Positions 9,116 through 16,967 of a stretch of 64,000 nucleotides of DNA are shown here, piece after piece. Positions within the stretch are counted from its first letter, which is position 1, and each line of letters begins with the position of its first letter. The notes under the pieces were generated by a model. That model was not told the origin of the DNA. It saw nothing but the letters and a program-made list of their open reading frames with translations, and ran no database searches. Location: positions 310,001 to 374,000 of the forward strand of contig NZ_SAIY01000001.1 in assembly GCF_010560025.1 (NCBI RefSeq), written 5' to 3'. The position numbers and the translations under genes are program-made. This DNA comes from Verrucosispora sioxanthis (GTDB lineage Bacteria > Actinomycetota > Actinomycetes > Mycobacteriales > Micromonosporaceae).

Positions 9116-9923
9116 CCTGGAAATGTCCAATGATGTGACGGTGACCCTCCCCCGGATCCAGGAGCGGATCCCCACCGTGGTGGTGGACGACGCGCACGTC
9201 GTCTACCGGGTGCACAAGGGCGCCGCCGGCAACACCAGCCCGGTGGCCGCCTTCAAGCGGATGGTCACCCGCACCAACGCACCGAACGTACGCGTGGTGC
9301 ACGCCGTGCGCGGGGTCACCTTCACCGCGTACCGGGGCGAGGCCATCGGGCTGATCGGCACCAACGGCTCCGGCAAGTCGACCCTGCTGCGGGCCATCGC
9401 CGGACTGCTGCCGGTGGAGCAGGGCGCGGTCTACACCCAGGGGCAACCGTCCCTGCTCGGAGTGAACGCCGCCCTGCTCAACGACCTGCCGGGTGAGCGC
9501 AACGTCACGCTCGGCTGCCTGGCCATGGGCATGTCTCCGGCGGAGGTGCGGCGCAAGCTCCCGGAGATCATCGAGTTCTCCGGCATCAACCAGCGGGGGG
9601 ACTTCGCCTCACTGCCGATGCGCACCTACTCCTCCGGCATGTCGGCCCGGCTGCGCTTCTCGATCGCCGCGGCGAAGCAGCACGACGTGCTGCTGATCGA
9701 CGAGGCCCTGGCCACCGGGGACAAGGCGTTCCGCAAGCGCAGCGAGCAGCGGGTGCGGGAGTTGCGGGAGAGCGCCGGCACTGTGTTCCTGGTCAGCCAC
9801 CAGCTCTCCTCGGTACGGGACACCTGCGAACGGACCATCTGGCTGGAATCCGGCGAAATCCGGATGGACGGCCCAACTCCTGAGGTGCTGGCGGCCTACG
9901 AGGCATTTACGAACGGCAAGTAG
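9108..9923 (+). CDS. polysaccharide/teichoic acid export ATPase (TagH-like)
   Basis: The 271-residue ATPase starts at a GTG that overlaps the permease end. It has Walker A GTNGSGKST, signature YSSGMSARL, Walker B VLLIDEALATGD and the H-loop FLVSHQ. The motifs LLGVNAALLNDLPGERNV and the short C-terminus match the polysaccharide-export subclass rather than drug exporters. There is no long C-terminal carbohydrate-binding domain, so substrate choice probably lies elsewhere. It works with the preceding permease at the inner membrane. A GC-rich hairpin follows the stop. Confidence 0.92.
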   Translation: MVNLEMSNDVTVTLPRIQERIPTVVVDDAHVVYRVHKGAAGNTSPVAAFKRMVTRTNAPNVRVVHAVRGVTFTAYRGEAIGLIGTNGSGKSTLLRAIAGLLPVEQGAVYTQGQPSLLGVNAALLNDLPGERNVTLGCLAMGMSPAEVRRKLPEIIEFSGINQRGDFASLPMRTYSSGMSARLRFSIAAAKQHDVLLIDEALATGDKAFRKRSEQRVRELRESAGTVFLVSHQLSSVRDTCERTIWLESGEIRMDGPTPEVLAAYEAFTNGK

Positions 9924-9948
9924 AGTCTGGGTGAACCAGCGGCGTCCT

Positions 9949-9981
9949 GGGCCGCGTTGTCCCGTTGGGGCGACGCGGCCC
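9949..9981 (+). terminator. hairpin after the exporter genes
   Basis: GGGCCGCGT pairs with ACGCGGCCC across a 15-base loop, 26 bases past the ATPase stop. The stem extends by a G-C and a wobble pair. No U tract is present. It may separate the exporter transcript from the next gene. Confidence 0.5.
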
Positions 9982-10073
9982 GCGCGTTATGGTTCACTCC
10001 GTCGCCGTGTCGGCGGAACCTTCCGTTCACGTACCCCACCACTGTCATGCACCCCCGAGAGCGAGGACCGGCA

Positions 10074-11579
10074 ATGACGCAGGACCAGACCACCGATCCG
10101 GGTACGACGCCGGAGGGCCGGGCGCCGTGGCGACCCTCACGGACGGTGGCGGTGGTGTTGGCCGGCGGCACCGGCACCCGGTTGGGCCTAGGCATCCCCA
10201 AGCAGTTGCTCAAGATCGCCGGTAAGCCGATCATCGAGCACACCCTCGCCGTCTTCGAGGCCGCGCCCGAGATCGACGAGATCATCGTGCTGATGGCCAC
10301 CGGGCACGTCGCCGAGGCGCAGAAGATCGTCGACAAGGCCGGCTTCCGCAAGGTCACCAAGGTGATCGAGGGTGGCGACACCCGCAACGCCACCACCCGC
10401 GTCGCGCTGGACGCGGTCGGTGCGGGTGACTGCAACATCCTCTTCCACGACGCGGTGCGCCCGCTGCTCAGCGGCCGCATCGTCCGCGAGTGCGTGAACG
10501 CCCTGTGGACCTACTCGGCCGTCGACGTGGCCATCCCGTCGGCCGACACGATCATCCAGGTCGACGAGAACGAGTGCATCACCGACATTCCCGTGCGGGC
10601 CACACTGCGTCGGGGTCAGACCCCGCAGGCGTTCCGCTCCGGCACCATCCGCGAGGCGTACCGCCGGGCCGAGGGCGATCCCGACTTCGCCGCCACCGAC
10701 GACTGCGGCGTGGTCCTGCGCTACCTCCCGGAGACCCCGATCAAGGTGATCGACGGCTCGGACGAGAACATCAAGGTCACCCACCCGGTCGACGTGCATC
10801 TGGCCGACAAGCTGTTCCAGCTGGCCGCCGCCAAGGTGCCCCGGCTCACCGACCACCGCGCGTACAGCGAGGAGGTCTCCGGCCGGACGATCGTCGTCTT
10901 CGGCGGCAGCTACGGCATCGGTCACGACCTGACGGAGCTGGCCCGCCGCTACGGTGCCCAGGTCTTCCCGTTCAGCCGCTCCAGCACCGGCACCCACGTG
11001 GAGCGCCCCGAGGACGTCGAGGCCGCGCTGCGGACCGCCTTCGAGGCCACCGGCCGGATCGACCACGTGGTGGTCACCGCCGGGATCCTGGAGAAGGGCG
11101 CGCTCGCCGAGATGGACCAGGAGACCATCGACCGGGTGCTCCAGGTCAACTTCGTCGGCCCGGTCACCGTCGCCCGGCAGGCCCTGCCCTACCTCCAGCA
11201 GACCAAGGGCCAGCTGCTGCTCTACACCTCCAGCTCGTACACCCGTGGGCGGGCCGACTACGCGCTCTACTCGGCCACCAAGGCCGCCCTGGTCAACCTC
11301 ACCCAGGCGCTGGCCGACGAGTGGGCGGAGTTCGGCGTACGGGTCAACGTCATCAACCCGGAGCGGACCGCCACCCCGATGCGGACGAAGGCCTTCGGCG
11401 CGGAGCCCGAGCACACGCTGCTCGCCGCCGAGACCGTCGCCCAGTCGTCGCTGGACGTGCTGATCTCGGATCTCACCGGCCAGGTGATCGACGTTCGCCG
11501 TCCGCCGGGCGAGGCACCGGTCGCCGTCGCCGTACCCGCACAGACCGACCGGTCGGCAAGCGCCGCCGCCGTCGGCTGA
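10074..11579 (+). CDS. bifunctional alditol-phosphate cytidylyltransferase / SDR reductase fusion
   Basis: The product is 501 residues from the ATG at 10074, chosen because GAGGA lies just upstream. Residues about 23-255 are an IspD/TarI-type cytidylyltransferase with LAGGTGTRLG and PKQLL. Residues about 265-475 are a short-chain dehydrogenase with GGSYGIG and the catalytic YSATK. This domain pair resembles Haemophilus Bcs1, which reduces ribulose 5-phosphate and makes CDP-ribitol; here the same reaction pair is inferred, not shown. The CDP-alditol would feed the phosphotransferase encoded 36 bp downstream. An IspD role in isoprenoid synthesis is less likely given the fusion and context. Confidence 0.85.
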   Translation: MTQDQTTDPGTTPEGRAPWRPSRTVAVVLAGGTGTRLGLGIPKQLLKIAGKPIIEHTLAVFEAAPEIDEIIVLMATGHVAEAQKIVDKAGFRKVTKVIEGGDTRNATTRVALDAVGAGDCNILFHDAVRPLLSGRIVRECVNALWTYSAVDVAIPSADTIIQVDENECITDIPVRATLRRGQTPQAFRSGTIREAYRRAEGDPDFAATDDCGVVLRYLPETPIKVIDGSDENIKVTHPVDVHLADKLFQLAAAKVPRLTDHRAYSEEVSGRTIVVFGGSYGIGHDLTELARRYGAQVFPFSRSSTGTHVERPEDVEAALRTAFEATGRIDHVVVTAGILEKGALAEMDQETIDRVLQVNFVGPVTVARQALPYLQQTKGQLLLYTSSSYTRGRADYALYSATKAALVNLTQALADEWAEFGVRVNVINPERTATPMRTKAFGAEPEHTLLAAETVAQSSLDVLISDLTGQVIDVRRPPGEAPVAVAVPAQTDRSASAAAVG

Positions 11580-11615
11580 CCTCCGACCCACACGACCCGC
11601 GAAAGCGACACCGAG

Positions 11616-13313
11616 ATGCGTGGTGAGCTGGTCCGGAAGTTGACCGCACGGGGCCTGGCCACCGGTGGGGCGGTCCTGGCGTTCCTGGTGCTCGCCCTCA
11701 CCGGCGCGACCGCCTGGGGGCTCTGCCTGGCCGTGGCGGCACTTGCCGCCACCGTCTGGGAGCGCCGGGTACGACCCGGTGCCGACAACGTCGCGGAGAC
11801 CACGCTGATCGCGGCGGGAGTGCTGGTCGGCTATGCCCGGCAGCTCGACGCCGGCTTCGATCCGGCGCTGGCCGCGACCGCTCTGGTGTTGCTGGGCCTG
11901 GTGCTGCTGACCGGTCCGCTGCGCCAGGCCGGGAACCTGGAGATCCGGGTCGCCAACCTGCCGGTACGGACCTGGGTGCCGCAGGCCGCGGCGATGCTCG
12001 GCGACGCCGTGGCCGCGCTGCTCGGCCTGCTGGCCCTGGCCGCCCTGGCGGGTCTGCCCGCCGCCGTGGCCCTGGCGGCGACGCTGCTGGTCGGTGGGGT
12101 CGCCGCAGCGGTCGCGCTCGGTCTTGCCCGGCGACGGTTCCGGCCGTCCCCGGCCGGGTCGGCGGTGGCTCGGGCGCTGCGCCGGCACCAGCCCGAGTTC
12201 GTGCTGCACTTCTCCGCCCCGCCCGGTTCCGAATATCAGGTCACCATGTGGCTGCCGTACCTGGCACGGATCGGCCGGCCCTTCGTGGTGATGGTCCGGG
12301 AGCCGGAGTTCCTGGCCTCGATCGCGGCGGCCACCACCGCCCCGGTGATCTACTGCCCCACCACCCGGAGCATGGACGAGGTGCTGGTGCCGAGCCTGCG
12401 GGTGGCGTTCTACGTCAACCACGGCGCCAAGAACAGTCACTGCATCAGGTTCACGCAGCTCACCCACGTGCAGTTGCATCACGGTGACAGCGACAAGGCC
12501 CCCAGCGCCAACCCGGTCTCGGCGATCTTCGACCGGATCTTCGTCGCCGGTGCGGCGGCCATCGAGCGGTACGCCCGCGCCGGGATCGACATCCCGGCCG
12601 AGAAGTTCGTGGTGGTCGGTCGTCCCCAGGTCGAGGCGATCGAGGTGCGCTCGCGGCCGGCGCGGGCCCTGACGAACCCGACGGTCCTCTACACCCCCAC
12701 CTGGACCGGGCACAACGCCGACGCCGACTACTGCTCGCTGCCGGTGGCGGAGCCGCTGCTGCGACGCCTGCTGGACCGGGGGGCCACCGTCATCCTGCGG
12801 GCCCATCCCTACACCGCGCAGAACCCGGCCTCGGCCCGGCAACTGGCCCGGCTGCACGACCTGCTCGCCGCCGACCGGACCCGCACCGGGCGGGCGCACG
12901 TCTACGGTGCCGCGGCGAGCCGGCTCACGCTCACCGACTGCGTCAACCGCGCGGACGCGCTGGTCTCCGACGTGTCCGGGGTGGTCTCCGACTGGCTCTA
13001 CTCGGGCAAGCCGTACGCGGTGACCGACATGGGCACCGACGGCGACCGGTTCGTCGAGCGCTTCCCGCTGGCCGCCGCCGGCTATGTGCTGCGCCGGGAC
13101 ATGGCCGACCTGGACGACGTGCTGACCCGACTGCTCGACACCGATCCGCTCGCGGAGGCCCGCTGGGTCACCCGCCGCCGCTACCTGGGTGACTTCCCCG
13201 TCGACTCGTACGCCGAGGTCTTCCTGGCCGCCGCCCGACGCGAGCTGGACCCGGCCTGGACCGCACCGGCGCAACGCGCCGCGGTCGCCGTGCCCTTCAC
13301 CTCCGCCACCTGA
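11616..13313 (+). CDS. CDP-glycerol/ribitol phosphotransferase-like membrane-associated protein (paralog)
   Basis: This 565-residue paralog of the 2943-4700 product has hydrophobic N-terminal segments (about 15-45, 60-110, 125-168) and a soluble CDP-alditol phosphotransferase domain. Shared motifs are HHGDSDKAPSANP, YTPTWTGH, LRAHPYT and LVSDVSGVVSDWLYS. It follows the cytidylyltransferase-reductase gene on the same strand and probably uses its CDP-alditol to prime or extend a teichoic-acid-like chain. Having two such enzymes would fit one priming and one polymerising step. A bidirectional hairpin follows. Confidence 0.87.
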   Translation: MRGELVRKLTARGLATGGAVLAFLVLALTGATAWGLCLAVAALAATVWERRVRPGADNVAETTLIAAGVLVGYARQLDAGFDPALAATALVLLGLVLLTGPLRQAGNLEIRVANLPVRTWVPQAAAMLGDAVAALLGLLALAALAGLPAAVALAATLLVGGVAAAVALGLARRRFRPSPAGSAVARALRRHQPEFVLHFSAPPGSEYQVTMWLPYLARIGRPFVVMVREPEFLASIAAATTAPVIYCPTTRSMDEVLVPSLRVAFYVNHGAKNSHCIRFTQLTHVQLHHGDSDKAPSANPVSAIFDRIFVAGAAAIERYARAGIDIPAEKFVVVGRPQVEAIEVRSRPARALTNPTVLYTPTWTGHNADADYCSLPVAEPLLRRLLDRGATVILRAHPYTAQNPASARQLARLHDLLAADRTRTGRAHVYGAAASRLTLTDCVNRADALVSDVSGVVSDWLYSGKPYAVTDMGTDGDRFVERFPLAAAGYVLRRDMADLDDVLTRLLDTDPLAEARWVTRRRYLGDFPVDSYAEVFLAAARRELDPAWTAPAQRAAVAVPFTSAT

Positions 13314-13377
13314 GATCACACGCGGCGCGTCCCGCTCGGGATCCGGTGCCGGGTGGTCGTCGGATCCCGGGCGCCCG

Positions 13378-13410
13378 GTGAGGGTGGCCGGCGTCGCCGA
13401 CCACCCTCAC
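13378..13410. terminator. bidirectional terminator between converging genes
   Basis: GTGAGGGTGG pairs perfectly with CCACCCTCAC, with a further partly paired inner stem. It lies between the converging phosphotransferase and DUF4360 genes. Confidence 0.75.
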
Positions 13411-13431
13411 GAGCCGTTGGCCGGGGTCAGG

Positions 13432-14079
13432 TCACGGGCAGGGCTGCCAGGCGAGGTGGTACATCGTCTGGATGCTGCCGTCGGTCGAGTCCATCGTGAG
13501 GAAGTTCGTGTCCGTGGACCTGCCCCGGCTCAGGCGCAGCTCGGTGTTGATGTTCAGGTTGCGCAGCTCGCCGCAGGGGTGCCAGACCACGGAGGCGATC
13601 GGCACCTCGTCGGTCACCATCCAGTTGTCGTCGAGCGGAGCGGCGATGGGGTGGTTGCTGAAGGTGCTCTGCGTCATGCCCTGGAAGTAGTAGTTCGCCC
13701 GCGCCGAGGCGACGGCGCCCGGGTTGAGCAGCCCGTACCCGCGGTAGTCCACCTTGACGATCGCGAAGGTGTAACCGGCCGGGGCGTGCACCAGCACGTT
13801 GAGCTGGCAGTTCCGGCGCCCGTCGGTGACCGGGATGCCCGGGCCCGCCTGGACCAGGTAGTCGCTGTAGATGGTGGTGAAGGCGGTGTTGTCCGGGGAG
13901 ACCGCGACGTCGGCGGTGCCCGGTCGGCATCCGGAGCCGGCCATCGCGACAAGGTCGATCACGACCTTGTCGGTGGGCGGGTCATCCATGATTCCCCTAG
14001 CGGACGCCGGCGTTCCCACGGTCAACGACGAAGCGAGTAGCACAAGCACCACGCCGCCCCGCGTCAGCAGTTTACGCAT
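13432..14079 (-). CDS. secreted DUF4360-family protein
   Basis: This 215-residue exoprotein has a Sec signal peptide (MRKLLTRGGVVLVLLASSLTVGTPASA, cleavage near 27). The rest matches the DUF4360 pattern: GSGCRPGTADVAVSPDNTAF, RRNCQLNV, a mid-protein PCGE and a final WQPC, giving four conserved cysteines likely paired in disulfides. The biochemical role of this family is unknown to me. It is divergent from a paralog at 14551, and the 471-bp gap between them holds unusual inverted and direct repeats. The encoded leader and lack of an anchor suggest release outside the cell. Confidence 0.88.
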   Translation of the reverse strand: MRKLLTRGGVVLVLLASSLTVGTPASARGIMDDPPTDKVVIDLVAMAGSGCRPGTADVAVSPDNTAFTTIYSDYLVQAGPGIPVTDGRRNCQLNVLVHAPAGYTFAIVKVDYRGYGLLNPGAVASARANYYFQGMTQSTFSNHPIAAPLDDNWMVTDEVPIASVVWHPCGELRNLNINTELRLSRGRSTDTNFLTMDSTDGSIQTMYHLAWQPCP

Positions 14080-14170
14080 GAATCCTCCTCCGGTACAGGA
14101 AACGACGCCAGATGCGGAACAAGCTACGTACAGACATAGATGTGTGTCAACGTAATCCCCATTGTTTCAC

Positions 14171-14209
14171 GGCGAACTGCAAACCGAATATTATTCGGCT
14201 CAGTTCGCC
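14171..14209. promoter_or_regulatory. nested double palindrome in the DUF4360 divergent region
   Basis: Outer arms GGCGAACTG / CAGTTCGCC (14171-14179 and 14201-14209) enclose inner arms CCGAATA / TATTCGG (14184-14190 and 14192-14198) around a single T. Both arm pairs are perfect. It lies 92 bp upstream of the minus-strand gene and 341 bp upstream of the plus-strand gene, in an AT-richer tract. It could be a compound operator or a structured 5' leader; no regulator is encoded beside it. Confidence 0.6.
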
Positions 14210-14267
14210 AGCTTTACGTCGTCCCACAGAGTGAGATCGCCGGAGGCTCCGACCGATGAGGCCACTT

Positions 14268-14349
14268 GATCAGGCACACACCCGTTGCGCAGCAACAGTT
14301 ATAGAGGTTGATCTCCGCTTCCGGCAATTACGATCAAGCGCACACCCGT
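14268..14349. repeat. pair of 18-bp direct repeats in the DUF4360 divergent region
   Basis: GATCAGGCACACACCCGT (14268-14285) recurs as GATCAAGCGCACACCCGT (14332-14349), with 16 of 18 bases identical and starts 64 bp apart (about six helical turns). GCACAC at 14340-14345 also faces GTGTGC at 14366-14371. Same-face spacing suggests cooperative regulator sites. I see no gene in 14080-14550. Confidence 0.55.
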
Positions 14350-14550
14350 AATCGATCATATAGACGTGTGCTGATGCTTGCGGGTGCCGTACAGCGTCGC
14401 TAGCATCCTCTCGCAGAACGACATCCGAGTGCTCTCCATCACCACTCGCCACCGCCTGCACCGGGTCGGTAGGCGACGAGTCTCACGGCCGTTCGGCGAA
14501 GAAACACGCGTTGAATTCGGTGAACATCAACTGCATCCGAGAGGAACAGA

Positions 14551-15201
14551 ATGACAAAGAACCTCGTCGGCGCGAGAACCGCGATCTTCGCCGTACTCGG
14601 CACGGTTCTCGCGTTGTCCCTGTCCGCACCGGCCCACGCCGCCCCAACCGGTTCCACGGCTGCGCCCGACAGCGAGATCACCGTCGAGGTGGTGGCCGCC
14701 AACGGCTCCGGCTGTTCGCCCGGCACCGCTCGTGTGGTGGCCCATCCCGACAACACCGGCTTCCGGATCCGGTACTACGACTTCGTCGCGACCGCCGGCC
14801 GGGGCGTCGAGGTCACCGACAGCCGGAAGAACTGCCAGCTCGGCGTGCTCGTCAACGTGCCGGCCGGCTGGACCATCGCCGTCGCCGCCGCCGACTACCG
14901 GGGCCGGGCCCGGATCCCCACCGGCGCGACCGGTCGCCAACGGACGAGCTACTACTGGCAGGGCTCGTCCGAGACCAGCCGCACCGACGCGACCTTCACC
15001 GGCCCCTACAACGGTTTCTGGGGCACCTCGGACGTCGCCCCCGTGCTGGTCTACACACCCTGCGGACAACAGCGGGTGCTCAACGTCAACACCGAGTTGA
15101 GAGTGGACCCGGGCACGGCCGGGTCGAACGTCAGCATGTCCATGACGACGACCGAGGGCGACGTCGACACCCTGTTCAACCTCAAGTGGGAACGGTGCTG
15201 A
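14551..15201 (+). CDS. secreted DUF4360-family protein (paralog)
   Basis: This 216-residue paralog of the 13432-14079 product has a signal peptide ending near SLSAPAHA (about residue 30). It then has GSGCSPGTARVVAHPDNTGF, RKNCQLGV, a PCGQ motif and a C-terminal WERC, the same four-cysteine DUF4360 layout. AGAGGAACAG directly precedes the ATG. The divergent pair probably arose by inverted duplication; the two differ most in the middle region. Function is unknown; an extracellular role is inferred from the leader. Confidence 0.88.
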   Translation: MTKNLVGARTAIFAVLGTVLALSLSAPAHAAPTGSTAAPDSEITVEVVAANGSGCSPGTARVVAHPDNTGFRIRYYDFVATAGRGVEVTDSRKNCQLGVLVNVPAGWTIAVAAADYRGRARIPTGATGRQRTSYYWQGSSETSRTDATFTGPYNGFWGTSDVAPVLVYTPCGQQRVLNVNTELRVDPGTAGSNVSMSMTTTEGDVDTLFNLKWERC

Positions 15202-15238
15202 TCCCCTGATCCGGCAGAGTCACCACGCCGAGCCACCC

Positions 15239-15274
15239 GGCGGCGGGCGCGGGCGAACAACCCGCCCCGCCGCC
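15239..15274. terminator. bidirectional terminator between converging genes
   Basis: GGCGGCGGG pairs with CCCGCCGCC, with an inner CGGG/CCCG stem. It lies between the DUF4360 and methyltransferase stops. Confidence 0.7.
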
Positions 15275-15310
15275 CTGGTTACCTGAGCGGAAACGGGCGC
15301 GGCGGGTAGA

Positions 15311-16120
15311 TCAGTCGAGGCGTGCGGCGACCTGGAGGGTGTTCAGGTAGTGCTTGCGTATCGTCCCGGCCGGACGGGTGGCGATCAGCTGCCGGATCCC
15401 GTCGAAGAGGGTTCGCCGCTGCCAGGGCTCGGCGGCGATGTGATTGGAGTACGTGGACAGCACGGCCAGGTACTCGTCGGCGGTGTAGTCGCGGCTCCAG
15501 ACGTAGCGGTGCACGGTCGGGCTGGCGAAGAACCCGCTGCCCGCCATCGCCGCCGCATCGGGGGCCGCGATCGTCTCGGGTGGCTGCGGGCCGCCCTGCC
15601 CGTCCCCCATGCCCACCTCGGCGTAGATCCGCTGGACCTGCCGGAAGAAGTCGTCGCCACCTGCCGGTGACACGTGCTCGGTGGCCACGATCGCCAGGTG
15701 GCCGCCGGGACGCAGCAACTCGGCCGCCCGGCGGTAGGCGACCTCCGGGTCCAGCCAGTGCCACGCCGTGGCGGCGAAGACGAGGTCGAACGGCACGCTC
15801 TCGTCAGCTTCCCACCGCTCGAAGGGCGCCACCAACACGCGCACGTCGCCCCGGCCGGCGAGTACCCGACGCGCCACGGTGGCCAGTTCCCGTCCCGGCT
15901 CCAGGCCGACCACCTGCCAGCCACGCGCCAACAGACCACGGGTGGCCTTACCGGTGCCCGTACCGACCTCCAGCGCCCGGGCCGGCCCGGCCACCAGGCC
16001 CGTCGTCTCGGCCAGGTCGGCGAACAACGCCTCCGGATAACCCGGCCGGGCCTGCTCGTACAGTTCGGCGGCCGTGTCGAACGTCGTGGCCAGCCCCGCG
16101 TACGGTTCCTGCTCCCCCAT
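15311..16120 (-). CDS. class I SAM-dependent methyltransferase
   Basis: The product has 269 residues with a Rossmann-fold methyltransferase core. It shows motif I as LEVGTGTGKATRGL (about 49-62), an acidic residue after the second strand (VVGLEPG), and the motif IV/post-I region FDLVFAATAWHWLDPE. The N-terminal FDTAAELYEQARPGYPEAL is typical of the small-molecule class found in many actinomycetes. The acceptor cannot be predicted. It is a single gene; upstream lies a large hairpin that seems to belong to the next minus-strand gene. Confidence 0.9.
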   Translation of the reverse strand: MGEQEPYAGLATTFDTAAELYEQARPGYPEALFADLAETTGLVAGPARALEVGTGTGKATRGLLARGWQVVGLEPGRELATVARRVLAGRGDVRVLVAPFERWEADESVPFDLVFAATAWHWLDPEVAYRRAAELLRPGGHLAIVATEHVSPAGGDDFFRQVQRIYAEVGMGDGQGGPQPPETIAAPDAAAMAGSGFFASPTVHRYVWSRDYTADEYLAVLSTYSNHIAAEPWQRRTLFDGIRQLIATRPAGTIRKHYLNTLQVAARLD

Positions 16121-16219
16121 GATGTCCCCTCGCAGGTGTCAGACGTCGCGGCCGATGTCACAGGTGATCGTCGCACCACCACGACCAGCCGCCCCCACGC
16201 CACTCCCACCCACTCGCCG

Positions 16220-16276
16220 CCCGAGATCTTGGAACGTTTCCGTCTTTCGCGAACGGAAACTTTCCAAGATCTCGGG
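16220..16276. repeat. 57-bp near-perfect hairpin (terminator or dispersed palindromic repeat)
   Basis: Two 24-base arms match at 23 positions around a 9-base loop, CTTTCGCGA. The left arm starts CCCGAGATCTTGGAA and the right arm ends TTTCCAAGATCTCGGG. It sits 27 bases past the stop at 16303 and 100 bases before the methyltransferase start. Position suits a terminator for the upstream gene. The AT-containing arms differ from the plain GC terminators elsewhere in the window, so a mobile or dispersed palindrome is also possible. Confidence 0.7.
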
Positions 16277-16302
16277 TTCTCGCGCTGGGCGGCGACGGGG
16301 TG

Positions 16303-16704
16303 CTAGGTGGGACGGCGGGTCCAGGCCATGAAGCGGGTGAAGAGGGTGGTGGGTGTCGGGCCGTCGTGCGGGTTGAGGCGGTAGAGGTCGCGCATCGCCT
16401 CGTACATCAGGCCGGCGAGGTAGATGGACAGGCCGGGCAGGTTCCCGTCGTATTCGACCCGCAGCAGCAGCCGGGCCTGACCGCAGGGCCAGGGCTGCCC
16501 GTCGACGCGGCAGCACCAGATCGGCCGCAACGGGGTGTGCGGCACCTCGTCACCACAGGTGGAGGGTCGCAGCGGACGCGGACCCCGCTCGGGAGGGAAG
16601 AGCCGGGTGGTGATCGCACCCGACCGGCCCACGGTCACCACCGGCCCCCGTTGACCCGCCGTTGCCACCCCGGTGAGGACACCGGCAGCAGCGTCGTCGG
16701 GCAC
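16303..16704 (-). CDS. hypothetical protein with a CxxxGQPWPC motif
   Basis: The 133-residue product carries WCCRVDGQPWPCGQARLLL in its middle, a short cysteine motif common in small actinobacterial proteins encoded near XRE/DUF397 genes. It is followed by a helical segment LSIYLAGLMYEAMRDLYRL. The N-terminal third is low complexity, so the true start may be further in. No catalytic motif is visible. It is divergent from the XRE regulator at 16968, which supports membership of that regulatory module. Function is unknown. Confidence 0.65.
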   Translation of the reverse strand: MPDDAAAGVLTGVATAGQRGPVVTVGRSGAITTRLFPPERGPRPLRPSTCGDEVPHTPLRPIWCCRVDGQPWPCGQARLLLRVEYDGNLPGLSIYLAGLMYEAMRDLYRLNPHDGPTPTTLFTRFMAWTRRPT

Positions 16705-16967
16705 AGGTAGCGGGCAACCCGGGTACGCACATCGACCTCCCAGTCAGTGATCGGAAGGGGCCGCCCGGACACGGGGGAAGGCGCACGGGCGGCCCCGGAG
16801 CAGAACCGCCCCGTCCCTGTCGGATGGGAGCGGCCCCGCTGCGTGACAGTCTGGTGAGGACACCACTACTGTCGGAAGGCATCGACGCTGGCCACGGTGG
16901 GTTCCGGGTGCCCCGAACCGGTCCCTGGCGGCCCCTTGGCGATCTACGTAGACCCGGTGGAGGGGAC

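Noticed and set aside
10074..10800. Assignment of the cytidylyltransferase domain as housekeeping IspD
   Set aside because: Fusion to an SDR and location between a TagGH exporter and a CDP-alditol transferase favour wall-polymer precursor synthesis.
10188..13319. 1043-codon minus-strand open frame
   Set aside because: It runs antisense to the cytidylyltransferase-SDR and phosphotransferase genes, both with clear motifs. Long antisense frames are expected at this GC content, and its sequence is low complexity.
14340..14371. GCACAC/GTGTGC inverted repeat as a terminator
   Set aside because: It is short, with a 20-base gap, and lies upstream of both divergent genes, so termination makes no sense there. 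It is noted only as part of the regulatory region.
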